From Datisca glomerata (lineage: Eukaryota > Streptophyta > Magnoliopsida > Cucurbitales > Datiscaceae), in the NCBI GenBank assembly GCA_003255025.1, contig QANY01013145.1, forward strand, positions 346,719-410,718: a DNA stretch of 64,000 bases. The letters run 5' to 3'. Both the position numbers and the translations under genes were made by a program. Below are positions 24,616-36,280 of this stretch, in pieces. The notes under the pieces are model-generated. The model did no database searches. It saw only the letters and a list, made by a program, of their open reading frames with translations, and was not told where the DNA came from. Numbering within the stretch: the first letter of the stretch is position 1; each line of letters begins with the position of its first letter.

Positions 24616-25494
24616 GTGTGTGTATACAGACATACATACTCCTTTTTCTTTTGACCCATTTCCTCCCTAATTTTTCAAAGCCCTAAAAAATCTCTCAATT
24701 TGAGAGACAAATAAATCATTTCAGCCGCTAAAAGCTCTCAAGCTTCATCAAATTTTCATCTCTCTAAATCTAAACTGTGTTCTTTGTCTCTCTCGTTCAT
24801 CTCTCATTTTTCATATTTTCGTCTCTCTCGCTTTGGTCTCACATCTCTCATCTCTTCATCTCTCTTACTCTCATCTCTTAGATCTATACAAAAAACCATA
24901 ATACCATCAGTTGAACAAGGAGAAAGAGATAGAGGGAAGGGATTTTGTGTTAATTTTTGAATAAATCTTGCTACTGAAGCTGAAGCTTCAGACACTAAAT
25001 CTCCAACATAAAGCTTCTAATTTTTTTTTGAATCATTGAGCTTGATTAACTCGATTGATGTTGTAGTTTCGAAGTATAAGAGTTATATGAGGCTAGGGTT
25101 TTTCCATTTGAGGAGGTTAGGTTTCTTTATTTAACGTATGAGTTTCTATTGTTCTTTCATTTTCTATATTTCCCTATCTGAAGTTGTTAATTAGAATTGG
25201 GCATGTCTGAGTTTTTTTTTATTTATTTTTTATATTTTCCGTTGAGTTTTGAATTTGTCTCTCTCATTTTCTAGATTTCCCCATCTCTAACAGTGAACAA
25301 GTCCAAAAAATAGAGTTTTTTCTTTTGCTAGTCCGAACCACAAAATCGAACAGAACTGAACCACATTTCAACAGTTTGATTCGATTTAGTTTTATAAATA
25401 ATTTAGTTCAATTTGGTTTCTGTAAGAGCAAAACCGCATGTGTGGTTCGGTTCATCAAAATCCTCTAAATTGAACTGAACCGATTACACTCCTA
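24360..25494. mobile_element. hAT-like non-autonomous transposon with 8-bp target duplication
   Basis: The ends are short inverted repeats, TAGGGGTGTAA on the left and TTACACTCCTA on the right. They are flanked by CAAAAGCC (24352-24359) and CCAAAGCC (25495-25502), an 8-bp duplication with one mismatch, as hAT elements make. Subterminal regions carry many GGTTCGGTT / AACCGAACC motifs in both orientations. No transposase is encoded. The 1135-bp size and structure fit a hAT MITE or deletion derivative. Confidence 0.8.
24558..24623. repeat. (TG)n microsatellite
   Basis: About 33 TG repeats with one interruption, inside the hAT-like element. The His/Thr and Val/Cys-rich frames across it are artefacts. 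Confidence 0.95.
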
Positions 25495-25502
25495 CCAAAG
25501 CC

Positions 25503-26089
25503 CACTCGCGATTGCCCCAACACAGCCCACCAGCTACTGTGCCACCAAAGCCCACCTACGATTACTCCCATATCATACCTGCCATTGCACTACTACAACA
25601 CACCTACCATTGTACTGCCACGGCACATCTACCACTACGCGTGCATAACACATCCATGACAGAGCCTCCCATAGTATTCCCATAACAAAACTTCCCGTAG
25701 CTAACTTATGATGTCGTTATCGTACATTAAGACGATGAACCTTGGTGCGACCTACGAAGATGCTTCCCATGACACCCTATGATGATGTCTCCCTTTACAT
25801 TTTGTGGCTACACCCTATGATGGTACCTCCCATAGCATATGTAGCACTCCCTCACTTTGGTACATCTATTACATCGACACACTCTCACACACCATTACAT
25901 TTATGATGCACAAACATTTCACGTTAGTAGACGATAGGCTATCAAATTAGCACACCCATGCCAGCGATATCTCCTATTACCAACAATTCTCTCTACCATA
26001 CCTTTAGATGACAGTATCCTCATGACAGTGGCTTATGATGACACATGTAATTCAAAACTAACGCAGGGTCAATCATGACATGAATTTTC
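25503..26089. other. Unclassified sequence right of the hAT element
   Basis: C- and A-rich with loose repeats such as CCACCAAAGCCCAC (twice) and CATACCTGCCATTGCAC-like phrases. No gene recognised. Confidence 0.35.
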
Positions 26090-26346
26090 ATTTACGGTGC
26101 TAAGTTCTTTGTGTTAGGAGAAAGAGCTATCATCCTAAACTTGGGAGAGAACCACAAGGGTTGAATAAGGAGTTATCAACTTGTGTGCAGCGGTTCAAGG
26201 TAAAAGCCATGGATTGTGCATACAATTGTGAAGAGGAGAGGTTACAGAATATACTAATTTCTCTATGCGAGCCTTTAGAGCTAAACAAGTATATTACCAT
26301 TCTTAGCAACTTTCTGAGTAATGACTCGAAAGGAACAATGATATAA
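26090..26346 (+). pseudogene. Ty3/gypsy gag remnant
   Basis: The open frame from 26161 encodes CVQRFKVKAMDCAYNCEEE followed by a LQNILISLCEPLELNKYI-type stretch. This resembles the retrotransposon gag domain of plant gypsy elements, where a YVQRFK-like motif precedes an EEE-x-x-L-V-x-I segment. It is only about 60 codons long with no neighbouring pol in the same orientation, so it is an isolated fragment. Confidence 0.5.
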
Positions 26347-27035
26347 AAAAAATTTCAGATTCACATCTTTTATTTGACCATTCAATTGTTTAAATATATA
26401 TTTTCATAACTTGTCTATGATCACTAATGGTTCAATGAATTTTCGAGAATAATGAAATAATTCAATCAAGATGATGTCTCATAGAATATTAATAGATGAT
26501 TAACTACATGGCTCAAAATTCAAAGCAAATTTGAAAAGACTACAATTTTTTTGAAAACGTACATACAATACATTCAAGCAACATGGTAATTGAGCTACTG
26601 AATTCACATCACTCGTGGTAGGTCCACCCATTTTTCTTTGTCAATGGTAGCTACTTTAGCAATAGGCTTTGCCGGTACATGTTTAGTGGCACCTATTTTC
26701 TTAGATTTTCATGACTACTTTGCTTTGGTTGTGTCATCAGGGGACAATGTCAAATCACTTCTAAAAATGTCTATCATCACTTGTATCTTCAGTTCTCCAA
26801 AAGGTCTTCATGGAGGTGACACGAGAAGCATTGCTTAGGTGATGTTGTCTTTCCATTTGTGATGCGAACATTGCCATGATTTCTAGTATGCTTTCTCTTG
26901 GTCGTAGAAGTCCTTGGTCGAAACGAAATTGGAAAGTGACTCTGTTACATTGGTAACAAGTACTATCGAAAAAATTACCGGCCTTCCTCTTTCACGTTCA
27001 ACTACGATAAAAAGTGTCGAATGAGCCAGAATAGC
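26347..27035. other. Sequence between gag scrap and PMD pseudogene
   Basis: A minus-strand stretch near 26730-26630 encodes a basic segment with TKHVPAKPIAKVATIDK, which might be the tail of the PMD-type protein to its right. Otherwise nothing recognised. Confidence 0.3.
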
Positions 27036-27037
27036 CA

Positions 27038-28190
27038 TCATATTTGCTCCTCCCACCAGAGTGATGCTACTTTTTCATTCCCACAAAGGTCAATATTCCT
27101 ACCGAACACAGGCCATACATTCTTTGATATATAGCCAGAAAGCTCCGATATATAAGGACAATGCTTGAAATACCCAAATATGTCAATGCTCATTAGACAA
27201 TCGACTGCTTTCAGCGTCATCACACAACTTCATGACCACGCTAGAAGTGGGTGTTCAAACTCTATAGTTTTTACTTGTGATGGCTCATACCTAGTTTAAT
27301 GCTCCGACACAAACATTTGTAAGAATGCACAACAATGGTTGCAATCTCATAAATTCCTAAGGATCGTTCTTAGTCATGTGAACCTCATCATGTAGGTAAT
27401 GCAGATTGCCTAAGAATATAGAAGCTAAAGTGACTTTATCACTTGTTTCTAATCTAGCTATTATCACAAACACACGACTATTCATCATGTTGAAGGGAAA
27501 TCCTTTGACGGTGAAACAATCACATGTTTAATTTGAAGTAAGAAGCAACAAAATGACACAAACACATACAACAGTGAAGTTCAACAATATGATGATGTTT
27601 ACATGTAGCATGGCACAATAACAATGTAATGAACATGACATTCAATGACATTACCTTGAAATATGTACTGTGACAGCCGCATTGCAATAACGCTGCTTGT
27701 TCCACATTCTCCTTCCCAAAGTATGGGCATGTTTGTGTCTGCTACTACTTCGCTCCTTTCTTAGTCGAAGAAAGGCGTCTTCGAAGAAATTAGATACCCA
27801 ACCAGAGAAGTTAACGTTATTTCTATACTTCCCTACATTAGACTTCTTATGATATTTGGAAAGACCACTTGGAAGGATATCCGTTATGCGTTTGATATCA
27901 GGCTTGAGCTCAAACGTAACAATATCACCATCTATGAAGAAAGAGAGGCGCAACATGAAATATACATCCTCTAGTGTGGGCGTGAACTCCCCCCAAGTAG
28001 TGACAAAATTATGAGAAATCCTTCTCCATCATAATAACATAATTTTATATTTTTGTAGAGTCACAAAAAAATAGTAAGCCACGAACTTACCATCAACATA
28101 TTATATAAGCCCGCTTTCTTTAGAACTGTAATGTAGTTGGGAATGAAAAATATATAGTCCGCCCACTTTCTCCACCCAAACGACATTTTA
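27038..28190 (-). pseudogene. Plant mobile domain (PMD / aminotransferase-like) pseudogene
   Basis: The minus strand shows a PMD-like protein in pieces. About 28185-28095 encodes a segment with FGWRKWADYIFFIPNY and KKAGLYNMLM, then a GTAAGT donor. About 28020-27651 encodes FVTTWGEFTPTLEDVYFMLRL and downstream residues. About 27480-27370 encodes VFVIIARLETSDKVTLASIF. The order and the TWGEFTPTLEDV motif are typical of the plant mobile domain, found in host MAIL1-type proteins and in MULE and gypsy transposons. Stops and shifts break the frame, so it is likely transposon-derived and dead. Confidence 0.65.
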
Positions 28191-28254
28191 GTATATTGTT
28201 AATGGTAATGAGAGATATGTGTAGGTCATCATGCACGTTTTTCTTTAGTCAGGT

Positions 28255-29660
28255 TGAATATACACACGTGCGCATGTCATTATCAGGTAATAAAGTGATA
28301 AGTGAGTATCATTCTCCACAGAGATTGATGAAAAATCAGATCGAGCTTAAGTATAATTGGAGCACAGAAACAACAAAATTTTGAGTTTAATTAATCTAAA
28401 AGATAAAGTAAAGAGCATTAATCTAAAGTGAGATAAATTCAGAGCAACACTTGCAGAATATTGGGCACAGAACAGAGTAACCCATAGGTATTCAATGGTG
28501 AAATGAGCTAGGATGGTTAAGTCCTCTTGTCATTAATATTCCTAATTAAATCTAATCAATCTGCCACAACTTCTTATTAGCATTAATCCTAACTCAATAT
28601 GTGCAAAAGATTTGTATCCTTGCATCTCTTAACTGTAATCTTAATTAACTTATTCCTAAGCCAATGTGATAATTGAGTTACAGGGTGAGCATATATGCCT
28701 ATATTGCTCACTAAATACTTAGATCTGTATGATGCAAGTATCAAGTATCATTCAAGCTAAGTCCATCGGATTAAACCCTTCTAGTATTCAACCCAACTTA
28801 TATTTTACTAAAGATGGCCAGTCAGTAATAAGAATGAGCATTAAATAACCTTGAATGAAATTCTATTAAGAAATGTGCAATTTGAACTTCACTAATTAGG
28901 TTAAAAACCTCAAGGTTCTTTAACCATACTAGCTTAAGAGATTTATCTCATAATGAGCGTTAGAGCATATTCGAATACAATCATAGCCATGATAGACTTA
29001 CATAAATGAAGCTTAGAGAAGAAGATACAATAATATAGAGAAGGGAAAAGATGAAAATAAAGTAGAGAATAAACGAATATCCTCCTCCTTTGTCTTCTTC
29101 CTTGCGTCTTTTCTTGCATTTTCTGTCTTCTTCCTCTCTTCTTATCTCTGTAAAATGTCCCCCAATCCTCAGAAAAAAGTGTTGGCTCCCCTTCCTAGAA
29201 GGTGTACTTACCATAAATAGAGCCTTAAAATTAGGGCTTCAACTTCTAGCAGGGATACTTATCGAGGAACAACGAAGGTGGAGAGCACTGAAAAAGTAAT
29301 AGCACCAACTGGATTACTACTTTTCGGGGCGCATGAGCTTCTCTTCCATTTGGAGTGCTAGCTAGACTGAATGACAAAGTCCATGCCATGTGTGCATCTA
29401 TGCTGGTATAGTGATGTGGTTTTCAATGTTATAGCATTCTCTTCAGCCACTGCCCTTCAAAGAATCTCTACACAAAAAGCACAGCCTTAAGTATAAACTG
29501 CTCTAAAACTACCAATTAATCTAAAAGGCAGCTAAACTCTAAAAGTCAACTAACATAAAGAAAAGTCATAGAAAATACTAGAAATCAATGCATCACCCTA
29601 AGATTACTTATGAATTAAACTTGAAAATGAAAAGACAACTTTGATATCTTAGAGTTATCA
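28255..29660 (-). repeat. 3' LTR of the Athila-type element
   Basis: About 1.4 kb; homologous to 38816-39828 from TGTCATTA and CATTCTCCACA through to CCTAGAAGGTGTACTTAC, then unique because the other LTR is truncated. On the minus strand it begins TGATAACTC right after the PPT. Confidence 0.85.
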
Positions 29661-29676
29661 TACCCCCCAAACTTAA
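29661..29676 (-). other. Polypurine tract
   Basis: The minus strand reads TTAAGTTTGGGGGGTA directly before the LTR start TGATAAC. This is the expected plus-strand priming site. Confidence 0.8.
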
Positions 29677-31121
29677 GACATTAGTCGTCCTCGAGTGATA
29701 ATGACCAAAATAACCAAATAACCAAACAATAGCTTAGAATACACCTACCCTCCTCCACCTACCAAATTCTACCTTAAATGCAAGCAAGAAATCTAAGCCC
29801 ATAAAAATAACATGCTCAATAACACATATCGTGCCAAAGTGAAGATTAGATTTTTACTCTCAAACTAGCTGAATTTGATGCAAACCTAATTCCCTCAATG
29901 ATTGTGTTCTAGAAAATAGAGTTGCACTCTCAAACTGTTTAAACTACTTTAAACAGAGATCCTAGGCTTAACTTTATTGCTCAGACTAGACAACTCAGCC
30001 CAACAGTCAAACAATAAGTAATGCGAAGCTTTCTGAATAAGGGGGAAACAATTACATTCATGACGCACAAAAAGAAAATTTAAGTGTTGAGCTGCATTCC
30101 TCTTAATCCAATGACTTTTCTTTTCTTTTAATAACATTCTTTTGTTCTCTCTCTATCTCTATCTATCTCTCTCTCTCTCTATTAAGAATCAAGTACCCCT
30201 CATGTTACACTGCCTTTTGACTCGAAAGGCAACTTGTGGATGAAGACACATAGTTACTCAGCAATGCAACAAACAAGGTTGCTAAAAATATTTTTATTCT
30301 TACTTTTGCTACAACATGCTTATATCTCTAGCTGCCTTTTGACGCGAATAGCATCGCTTGTGGCGAAGACACCCAATTACTCAGCAACCTAAAATAGAGG
30401 AGCCCTTCTAACATTTCTTTCTTCTTTTTAAACATGCTATTTTTCTTGTAAGCTAATGGAGCAGCAAGATTATATAAAAAAATTCTAATGGAAACTCCCC
30501 CACACTTGAGTATTGACCACCATAAACTGGCTACAACACTGTTTCCCTGAAATTCTAAGTGTCAGAAAGAATATTATGCCTCGCTCATATTTAAATTAAC
30601 CTAAAACCTTAAAATCAGCTAACTCGTCTTCTAAGCGTAAAAGATAAGGTAACGAGGCTACATATTCTAATTACATCATTATTCAAGTGCAAATTTTCAT
30701 TTAAAACTATTTCTAAAACATTTTTTTCTTTTTTTTATCATATGCTTTTAGATTTTATTTATTGAGCAATTACTTAAGGGAATAAAGTAAAAGCTAACAC
30801 TATAAATCATAACTTTAACATAAAACACGCAAAGGAAAATAAAATACCTAGGGGATAGCCCCNNNNNNNNNNNNNNNNNNNNGGGACCCCCCCCCCCCCC
30901 CCCCCCCGAAAAAATCTAAAAATTGCAGTGTTCTCATTACACCAAAGTAATACTTGAACAAATAAACCATAACCAGAATTGCAAATATCCATATAAACCA
31001 TAATATAATTCATCAACAACCAAACAAATAGTAGGAAGAAACAGGAAGCAAAAAGATTAAAGGAGCCGAAAAAGAAACTCCATTGATGCTGCTGCAGCAT
31101 GCTGTAGCACTTCAACAACCT
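29677..31121 (-). other. Non-coding 3' region of the Athila-type element
   Basis: Lies between the env-position ORF and the PPT. It contains two copies, about 122 bp apart (30210-30264 and 30332-30387), of a CTGCCTTTTGAC...ACTCAGCAA block, and a (CT)n tract at 30153-30181. No ORF of note. Confidence 0.6.
30863..30882. other. Assembly gap (20 N) beside a poly-C run
   Basis: Twenty Ns followed by GGGA and 21 consecutive C (30887-30907). The homopolymer likely caused the gap, so the true length here is uncertain. Confidence 0.95.
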
Positions 31122-32729
31122 TTATTTCTTTGATGAAATCCTTAGCCCTCCTCTTCTTTTAGAGGTGGTCTGGAGATCAGATATCTTGTTCTGTACAATT
31201 TGGAGCTCCTCCTGGATTTGGTCTATAAAGGACCTCTCATTCTCAGCCAATTTTAATTTTTTGTTAGTACTAGCACTTGACTCAGGCTTTGCTATTTCCT
31301 TATTCTTCTCAAAAGATTTCCCTTTAGATTTGACAATCTTTGGGGTCTCTTCCTCTCTCTCCATTGGATGCTTCTCTGGGCTAGGTGTGAGTAATGTTTT
31401 TTTCCTTTTTCTTTCTGCTAATTTTTTTCTCCTCATTGACATCGTTTTCTTCCCCATCTTTCTCTTCTTCTTTTTCAACCTCCTCCTCTTCACTTTCTTC
31501 TTCATCGTCAACTACTTCTTTCTCCTCTTCATTTTCAGCCTCTTCTTCTTCCATGAGCTCATCACCTTTTGGAGCCACATCATCTTACCCTAGTTGATCC
31601 TCTGCAGCCTGCCCCGTCCTCCGCCTTTCTTTCCTCCTTAGTCTTCTAGGGATGAAGAATGATTTTGGGGAAAGGTGGTTGTGGCCAAGTAGGATTTGTG
31701 AAATTCTTCTAAAGGCTCTTCTGCAAGGCATGATCCCAAGATTAAGCATAGTCCCAGAATGCTTGCTATTGATGCTCAAGTTGCAAGAGCAACTTCCATC
31801 TCTATTACAGGGCTTCTTGCTGAACAAGCTTCTCATTAAGTTTTTCCAATGCTTGATTAAGGTTACCGTTAGCCACTGCCTTCTTCTTAGAAGCTTGCCT
31901 TGAATAAATGATGGTTCCATAATATCCTTGACTATTTCTGCTGTAAATCACGCTATGTCAGTAAGGGTGATGGCCCAATGATTGATAAGTTTTCCTCATC
32001 ATTGACAAAAGGGACACTAACTACATAGCACGTCTTAGTAATCAAACAAGGGAAAAATAAATATCCATTCTTTTTACCAGCACAAATACAAATCTCATGA
32101 GATATTATTCGACCAACATTAATTGACTTACCATTTAAAAGAGCATGCAAGAGAACTAATCTTTCCTAAGTTATAATTTGAATATGTGTGGTGGGCAACA
32201 TTATGGTTCTAATGAAGTGGTACCAAACCTTAGCTCTAGGTTTTAAGGCTGACTTAAGGCATGTTCTTACTCCTTGAGTAGACACACCATGCCATTTGGT
32301 TCCTGCAATAGTTAACTCTTTTAAGATGGCATTCAGTTTTACCTCATTAAACTCCTTGGCCAGAATAGAGTATTCATCATCAAAGTTAGGTAAATCATAC
32401 ATAGAGTTTATTGCTTCAGCAGTAAAAGGAATGAGGGTACCTCATATCATTACAGCCGTTTGCTCATGCTTAAGTAAATTGACATAGAATTCTCTTATAA
32501 GAGGGACAACAACGCTCTCGGAATGGTCATAAAATCTCCTCATGTTCCTTTGCGTGATGATGGACGCTACATCTTTAGGAAGCTCGAGGGAAGGGATGTT
32601 CTCTATCAGAAATTCGTTCTCTTCATGGAATATTTTAACCAGGATTTCTTCCTCGTACCTCTGCTCTTCTTCTTCACTTACACATTTCTTAGTCACTATG
32701 TACTTCTTTAGAGGCCCCTTTTTCTTCAT
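31122..32729 (-). pseudogene. ORF in env position of the Athila-type element (putative plant transposon protein domain)
   Basis: Read from the ATG at 32729 on the minus strand, the pieces at 32729-32442, 32402-32166 and 32150-31953 encode a domain of the putative plant transposon protein type (Pfam Transposase_32): MRRFYDHSESVVVPLIREFY, then LIPFTAEAINSMYDLP, GTKWHGVST, ALKPRAKVWYHFI and LLNGKSINVGRII. The later part (31578-31122) is Glu/Lys-rich with a coiled-coil-like tail. At least four stops or shifts interrupt it. Athila elements carry a further ORF between pol and the 3' LTR, sometimes called env-like. I see no convincing signal peptide or transmembrane pair, so an envelope role is not supported. 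Confidence 0.65.
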
Positions 32730-33470
32730 ATTTTCTTTGAAATGGAAGAAAGGTTTCTGAGGAATGGAGATGGGATTTAGGGTTTCAGGGTTAAACAGAG
32801 GGCTTTAGGAATAAAGAAGAAGATGGAAGGCTTGTTGGTTTGTGAAAGTGGTTGTGTGTTGAGAATGGCTTGGGGCTTTTGAATTTAAAGCCTATGCAAC
32901 TCCTCCCTAATTTGTCACGTGGTAATCTCCACCATTGATTTAGTTCAAAAAAAATTAAAATGAGGATTCTTCGCGGGTGGGAATTCAAAATTTTAAGGAA
33001 TATCCTTATGATTTATTATTTAAGCGCAAATATTTTTAAGATATTTTCGTTGAGCTGGCACTATCATGTTGTAAATTTCCCTTTTTGGTGTTGCAGTAAG
33101 GTGATCCCATCCTACCCCTTTTGTGTACGAATATTGTCCTTTTATTGGGGTCCACATATGTACCTTCATTCGATAACAAATCAAGCAAGGTCTTTTCTTA
33201 GCTGGGATATTAAAATTAAATGAGGATACTTTTATCAATAAGGAATATTCATTATCATTGAGAGGAATACAAAAAGAAGTTATAGAGTGAGATATTCTAG
33301 CCTTAGCTAAAAAAATCAATTAAATTTCAATATTAAACTAAAATGGAAATGAATTAAAGAGAGAATCTCCCCGGGTTACCACCCATAAGCGCTTAGTTTT
33401 AAGTCTCAACCTAACGTGGGCTTTTATTTCACCGATCCTCGAGTTGGGCTGAGGTCTTCATCTTGTCTAC
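32730..33470 (-). other. Linker between pol and the env-position ORF
   Basis: No coding similarity. Around 33375-33397 it carries CGGGTTACCACCCATAAGCG, a conserved-looking junction after integrase in this kind of element. Confidence 0.5.
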
Positions 33471-33859
33471 CTCACTGCCCCAATATTGCTTTACTGTTTG
33501 TCCATTAACCTTGAACTCTCTTCGAGTCTTTTCATCAAGCAAGTCGACAGCTCCATATGGATACACTTTGACTAACTTAAATGGGCCATACCATCTTTAC
33601 TTTAATTTTTGAGAAAATAGCTTGAGCCTGCAGTTAAATAATAAGACTTGGACTCCTAGTTATGGCTCTCGGGCCATAATTCATTTGTCATGCCACTTTT
33701 TGGTCTTTTCATTATAAAGCCTTGCATTTTCATATGAAAATAACCTGAATTCATCTTGCTCATTCAACTACAAGGCCCTTCAATAGCTTGCAAATCAAGG
33801 CTCAACTTCTTAACGACCCAAAAGACTTACTGTTGCAGCTCTAATGGAAAATGACAAGC

Positions 33860-34637
33860 TTTGCCATAGAATAGCCTATATGGAGACATTTCCAAAGGAG
33901 TCTTGAATGTTGTTCTATATGCTCATAATGCATCATCAAGCCTGAGAGAATCTTTCATGTTTGGGTTGACCATATTTTTCAATATTCTCTTGATTTCTCT
34001 ATTTGACAGCTCTACTTGTCCACTGGTCTGGAGATTATACGATGTAGCAACCTTGTGATTCACTCCATATTTGGCTAAAAATTCGTTCAAAAAGCCTATT
34101 GCAAAAATGTGTTTGTTCAAAACTGATAATAGCTCTAGGAGTTCTAAACCCAGTAAAAATGCTCTTCTGAAGGAATTTGACCACTACTTTTGCATCATTT
34201 ATTGGTAGGGTAGAAGGTTCTACTCACTTAGACACATAATCAATTGCCACAAGGATGTAGAGATTTATAAATGAAGTTAGGAATGGTCCCATGAAATATA
34301 TCCCCCATACATCTAAAAGTTCAACCTCCAAAACATTGTTAAGGGACATCTCTTCCCTCTGTGATATCTTCCCAATCCTTTGAAATCTCTCACAACATTG
34401 TTCCACTTCATGAGCATCCTTGAAAATTGAAGGCCAATAGTAACCAGACTCAAGCACCTTATTTGCTATCCTTGGGACTTTAAAATACCCTTCATAGGGA
34501 GAAGAATGACATTGCTGCAATATGCTTTGGACTTCTTCTTCAGGCACGCATATCCTAAAGATTTGGTCTAGTCCTTGCTTGTAAAGATAAGGTTTATCAT
34601 AGTAGTAAGTCTTGACTTTTTGGAAAATAATTTTCAT
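33860..34637 (-). pseudogene. Integrase of the Athila-type element, inactive
   Basis: The zinc-binding region is visible as SILQQCHSSPYEGYF, then YYWPSIFKDAHE and CCERFQRIG; a His expected before the CHSSP glycine run and one Cys of the usual pair are changed. The core begins LLDVWGIYFMGPF, where the family has GIDFMGPF, so the first catalytic Asp is replaced by Tyr. A later piece (34120-33923) has [20 protein letters not shown], near the third catalytic residue. Multiple stops separate the pieces. Confidence 0.8.
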
Positions 34638-34639
34638 TT

Positions 34640-35330
34640 GCTGTGAGTTAAGATCATGGGGTTACACTCCACTGGCAAGGCAATTCACTATATTTGTATA
34701 TCATGGTTCTTCTAATTGTGAATTGCGAAGAGTTACTCATCTGGGAAAGTTTCTGTAATGACTAAGTTTGTTATAGTAGCTTTTCCCTTTCCCAACCTTG
34801 ACCAATGATCTAACACTTGATTATTGGTACCTTTTATATCCTTGATTTCGAGGTCAAACTCTTGGAGTAATAAGATCCACCTGATCAGTCAAGGCTTTTC
34901 ATCATTCTTTGAAATCAAGTACTTAATAGTTGAATGGTCAGCCCAAGACAGCTCCCACTGCATAGTCACTAGCATCACACATTAGTTCTCAAGGTAGCTT
35001 CCAATTAAGTGCTACTATAATAGGAGATGAAGCTAAAGCTTTTTTAAATTCAATAAAAGCATGTCTACAATCATCAGTAAATTCAAAAGGTCCACTGTTT
35101 TCAAATAACATGCATAAAGATTTATATATTTTAGAAAATTCTTTGATAAAGCTTCTATAGAATCTAACATGTCCTGAAAAACTTCTAATGTCTATTAGTG
35201 AAGTGGGAACAAAGAGTTCTTCAATTACTTTAATTTTTGCCCTATCGACTTCAATACCTTTCATAGATACTCTATGTCCTAGGGAAATATCCTCTTGCAC
35301 CATAAGTGACACTTATCCTGATTCAAAACC
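34640..35330 (-). pseudogene. RT C-terminus and RNase H of the Athila-type element
   Basis: 35312-34989 encodes LGHRVSMKGIEVDRAKIKVI, the RT thumb and connection region, then SFSGHVRFYRSFIKEFSKI and GPFEFTDDCRHAF leading to RNase H. The RNase H remainder is decayed, with stops after 34989. Confidence 0.75.
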
Positions 35331-36280
35331 AAATTGGTTTCTTCACAAATCTTTAAAACTCTCTCGAGGTTAGACAAACATTCTAAATATGATTTACAAA
35401 AAATTTAAAAATCATCCATAAATACCTCAGGTGTTTTCTCCACCATATTTGTAAAAATGGCAATCATATACCTTTGAGATGTTGTTGGAGCATTACAAAG
35501 TTCCAATTACATTCTCCTAAAAGTAAAAGTCCCATACGGACAAGTGAAAAGTGGTTTTCTCTTGGTCTTTAACTGCTATAACTATTTGATTATAGCTGGG
35601 TACCCATCCAAGAAATAGTAGTACTCATTGCCAGCAAGTCTATCGAACATTTGGTCAATAAAGGGCAAAGAGAAGTGATCTTTTTTTTGGCCTTGTTCAA
35701 TTTCTTGTAATCCATGAACACCCTTGAACTAGTCATTGTCCCTATTGGAATCAACTCGTTGTTCTCATTCGCAATTCACTCCTATGTTTTTGGGCACACA
35801 TTGAACATGACTGACCCAAGCACTGTCTAAAATGGGGTACATGATCCCTGCATCAAGCCATTTGGTTATCTCATTCTTTACAACGTCCTTCATGAAGGGG
35901 TTTAACCTCCATTGCAGCTCTATGGATCTACCACTTCCCTCTTCAAGTAATATCTTATACTTGCATATAGATGGGCTTATTCTTTTTATATCAGTCATAT
36001 GCCAACCAATAACCTTCTTATATCTTCCCAATACTTCAAGTAACAACTTCTCATTTTCACTGCTCAGAGAAGAAGAAATGATATTTGGTAAAGTATTGTT
36101 CTCACGAACGTGAGCATACTTCAAGTGGGCAGGCAAAGATTTTAGCTCCAGCAAAGGTGGTGATTCAATGGAGGATATGTTGACTTGAATTTTCTCTTAT
36201 AGTGCTGTAATGACTCAATTTGCTTCCCAAACTTTGGAAAAGACTGTTTAGCATCTAACCATGTGACTTTCACCTCTTCT
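35331..36280 (-). pseudogene. Reverse transcriptase of the Athila-type element
   Basis: 36154-35765 encodes ELKSLPAHLKYAHVRENNT, SPSICKYKILLEEGS, RRLNP-like and WLDAGIMYPILDSAWVS, the N-terminal RT landmarks. Downstream, the minus strand at 35422-35411 encodes FMDD, the polymerase active-site motif as used by this lineage, soon followed by a stop. The frame is broken in several places. Confidence 0.85.

Noticed and set aside
24439..24659. Val/Cys and His/Thr repeat ORFs
   Set aside because: They are translations of the (TG)n microsatellite.
31165..31597. Phe/Ser-rich plus-strand ORFs that look like membrane proteins
   Set aside because: They are antisense to the Glu/Lys-rich end of the env-position ORF of the gypsy element.
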